NCBI GenBank assembly: GCA_023014365.1
Contig: JAEBUN010000070.1
Coordinates: forward strand, 1-64,000
Reading direction: 5' to 3'
Source of the DNA: Lepiota brunneoincarnata
Lineage: Eukaryota; Basidiomycota; Agaricomycetes; Agaricales; Agaricaceae
Length of the DNA stretch: 64,000 nucleotides
The notes under the pieces are model-generated. The model searched no databases and was not told the origin of the DNA. It saw only the letters and a program-made list of their open reading frames with translations. The position numbers were made by a program, and so were the translations under genes. This document shows, in pieces, positions 62,867 through 64,000 of this stretch (its first letter is position 1; every line of letters starts with the position of its first letter).

Positions 62867-63917
62867 TGAAGAGTGCTCTTATGGAGGTACAGAATGTCCT
62901 TCTGCAGCTTACTGAGCTGTTCAGTCCATTTGTGGACGAGAACAGTGTTGAAATCATCCCAAGAAGGTGTATACCAACAATGGCACATATTCGAGGGGAG
63001 ACAACAGCAGGGGTAAGGGAGGTAAACAGACAGTGTAACTACTTGAGAACAACAGGTATATAAGTGTAACTACAGTGAGGCTACCATGAGGCAGTCAGCT
63101 ACTCTGGTGGTCAGCATTCCGTCAGTTTGCCGGAATCACCATTTCCAACAAACAGGCCAGGTCTCAGACTTTTGGACCGCCTCTCAGGGCAGATCAAATT
63201 TATGCTCTACACCATTGATCCAGAGGGGGATTCAAGGCAACGGCATCTCGATGGACTGCACGCCTCCATTCAGAGGGTGTAGGCCGACCCATCGTCTACG
63301 TGCATAGCGGCTGGTGCCCACTGGCTGCCATGCAGGAGACTGCAGGCCATCTCAGTGGCTTGTGTATTTGCAGGCAAACACTTGGTCAAGCAGGCCAAGC
63401 AGGCTGCGGGGTGAGTTCTGCTTGCTAATGCAGAACTCCACTCCATTCGGCTGGGAGTAGGCATGGTCCTTGATTGTGCTGAAACCAACCACATCTTTGT
63501 CTACACCAGCTCCGCAGGCTCTACCCGCAGAGCTGTGGATCCTTCTGTATATGCCAGCCAGGCTCACTCCCTGGAGGTGTGTCGGTCTCTGGACCGCTGG
63601 TTGGCTGCCAAGGCCCAGCGGACTGTCACTTTCTGGCAGGTGCCTTTGGGCTCTGTTGCAGAGCTTCACTCTGATGCCATTGCAATGGTGAAGGAGCTTC
63701 ATGTGTCACTAGGCGTTTGCCTGGTGACTACTATCAACTCCCTCCGTGCTGAGGTCACAAGGGGGTGCATTGATGAGTGGGTGAACATGTTTCACTCACC
63801 CTTGTATCAGGGTAGGAATTTCCTCCCCCTGTTGGACTCCCTCAGGAAGCCTCTCCAACCCTCGTACCTCTCTGGCAGTACCTGGCTCTGAGAAATTGGC
63901 CCTCAGATGTCTGTCAC
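62867..63917 (+). pseudogene. LINE-A remnant Z2: second copy of the RNase H-like domain
   Basis: At about 62867 the sequence jumps back to VKSALMEVQNVLLQL and repeats the C-terminal region of ORF2. It contains a solo LTR (62946-63150), a TAG near 63282 and a TGA near 63413 before reading open from 63463 (MVLDCAETNHIFVYTSSAGS) to 63891. LINE-B3 cuts it at 63918 before the zinc motif. Confidence 0.82.
62946..63150 (+). mobile_element. Solo LTR of an unidentified LTR family (LTR4)
   Basis: A 205-bp unit TGTTGAAATCATCCC...CATTTCCAACA with TGTTG/CAACA inverted ends is flanked by AACAG (62941-62945, 63151-63155). It matches no other LTR here. A TATATAA stretch at about 63057 could be its promoter. 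Removing it and one AACAG restores the LINE-A reading GACGAGAACAGGCCAGG. Confidence 0.85.
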
Positions 63918-64000
63918 TTTTTTTTTTTGTTTTTTTTTTAAATCTCCAATTTATTATGTGGGCCGTGTAGGGAGGCCACGTGCAGCAATGTACTACAGTA
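63918..64000 (-). mobile_element. LINE-B3, 3' end only
   Basis: A poly-T run (with one G) at 63918-63939 is followed by AAATCTCCAATTTATTA, the reverse of the LINE-B 3' terminus. The element continues beyond the window. Confidence 0.88.

Noticed and set aside
42677..63917. Neurospora-type RIP as the mutator
   Set aside because: RIP favours CpA and hits strands in dense clusters giving TAA/TAG as well; here differences sit at CpG and new stops are mostly TGA.

Overview
The window is a block of nested transposable elements from a fungal nuclear genome, most likely a basidiomycete (Agaricomycetes-like). The pointers are chromodomain Ty3/gypsy elements, a Ty1/copia element, APE-type non-LTR elements with a C-terminal CCHC zinc motif, about 50-nt introns with CTGAC branch sites, and a fungal-type Zn2Cys6 cluster. 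I found no ordinary host gene. Only 1-437 is not assigned to a mobile element. No rRNA, functional tRNA or CRISPR is visible.

Families (my names). LINE-A: ORF1 with gag-like CCHC fingers and ORF2 with endonuclease-RT-RNase H-like-zinc finger, ending ATAAATTGTTGATT-poly(A). LINE-B: a related family ending ATAAATTGGAGATT-poly(A). SINE: about 1.08 kb, with a tRNA-like head and the LINE-A tail. Copia-1, with LTRs of 320-369 bp. Gy1, a decayed Ty3/gypsy with 352-bp LTRs. Gy2, a nearly intact Ty3/gypsy with 660-bp LTRs. A fourth LTR family is seen only as a 205-bp solo LTR. Target duplications of 5 bp (LTR elements) or 13-15 bp (LINE/SINE) fix most boundaries.

Layout. A0 (LINE-A, minus) spans 438-36355. 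It is split by SINE-1 (2708-4156, itself holding a solo copia LTR) and by Copia-1 (4465-35476, minus). Copia-1 is split by a short LINE-A tail (5765-5919), by LINE-A copy A1 (6802-17860) and by a LINE-A dimer (19927-34680, units A2 and A3). A1 carries SINE-2, a second short LINE-A tail, and a solo copia LTR that holds LINE-B1. A2 carries LINE-A copy A4 and another solo copia LTR. A0 sits in a LINE-B2 with an inverted 5' part (36356-41101), which also holds LINE-A copy A5. LINE-B2 sits in LINE-A copy Y (41102-42676 and 58864-58966). Y is also split by Gy1 (42677-58863), which contains a solo Gy2 LTR and the whole of Gy2 (48942-56820). Y sits in LINE-A copy X (58967-61576), X in LINE-A remnants Z1/Z2 (61577-63917), and LINE-B3 begins at 63918. 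The longest chain is nine insertions deep.

How they interact. LINE-A appears to supply the machinery for the SINE: they share tail, target-duplication length and target preference. LINE-A and LINE-B share a 3' UTR stem-loop with compensatory changes. Decay is dominated by transitions at CpG sites, with TGA the main new stop, and older shells are more CpG-poor.

The most unusual content is inside Gy2. Between pol and the 3' LTR, on the antisense strand, lies a three-exon gene with its own TATA box and a good start context. Splicing of its first intron joins the two halves of a canonical Zn2Cys6 cluster. It faces the element's own gag-pol and could be a self-carried regulator.
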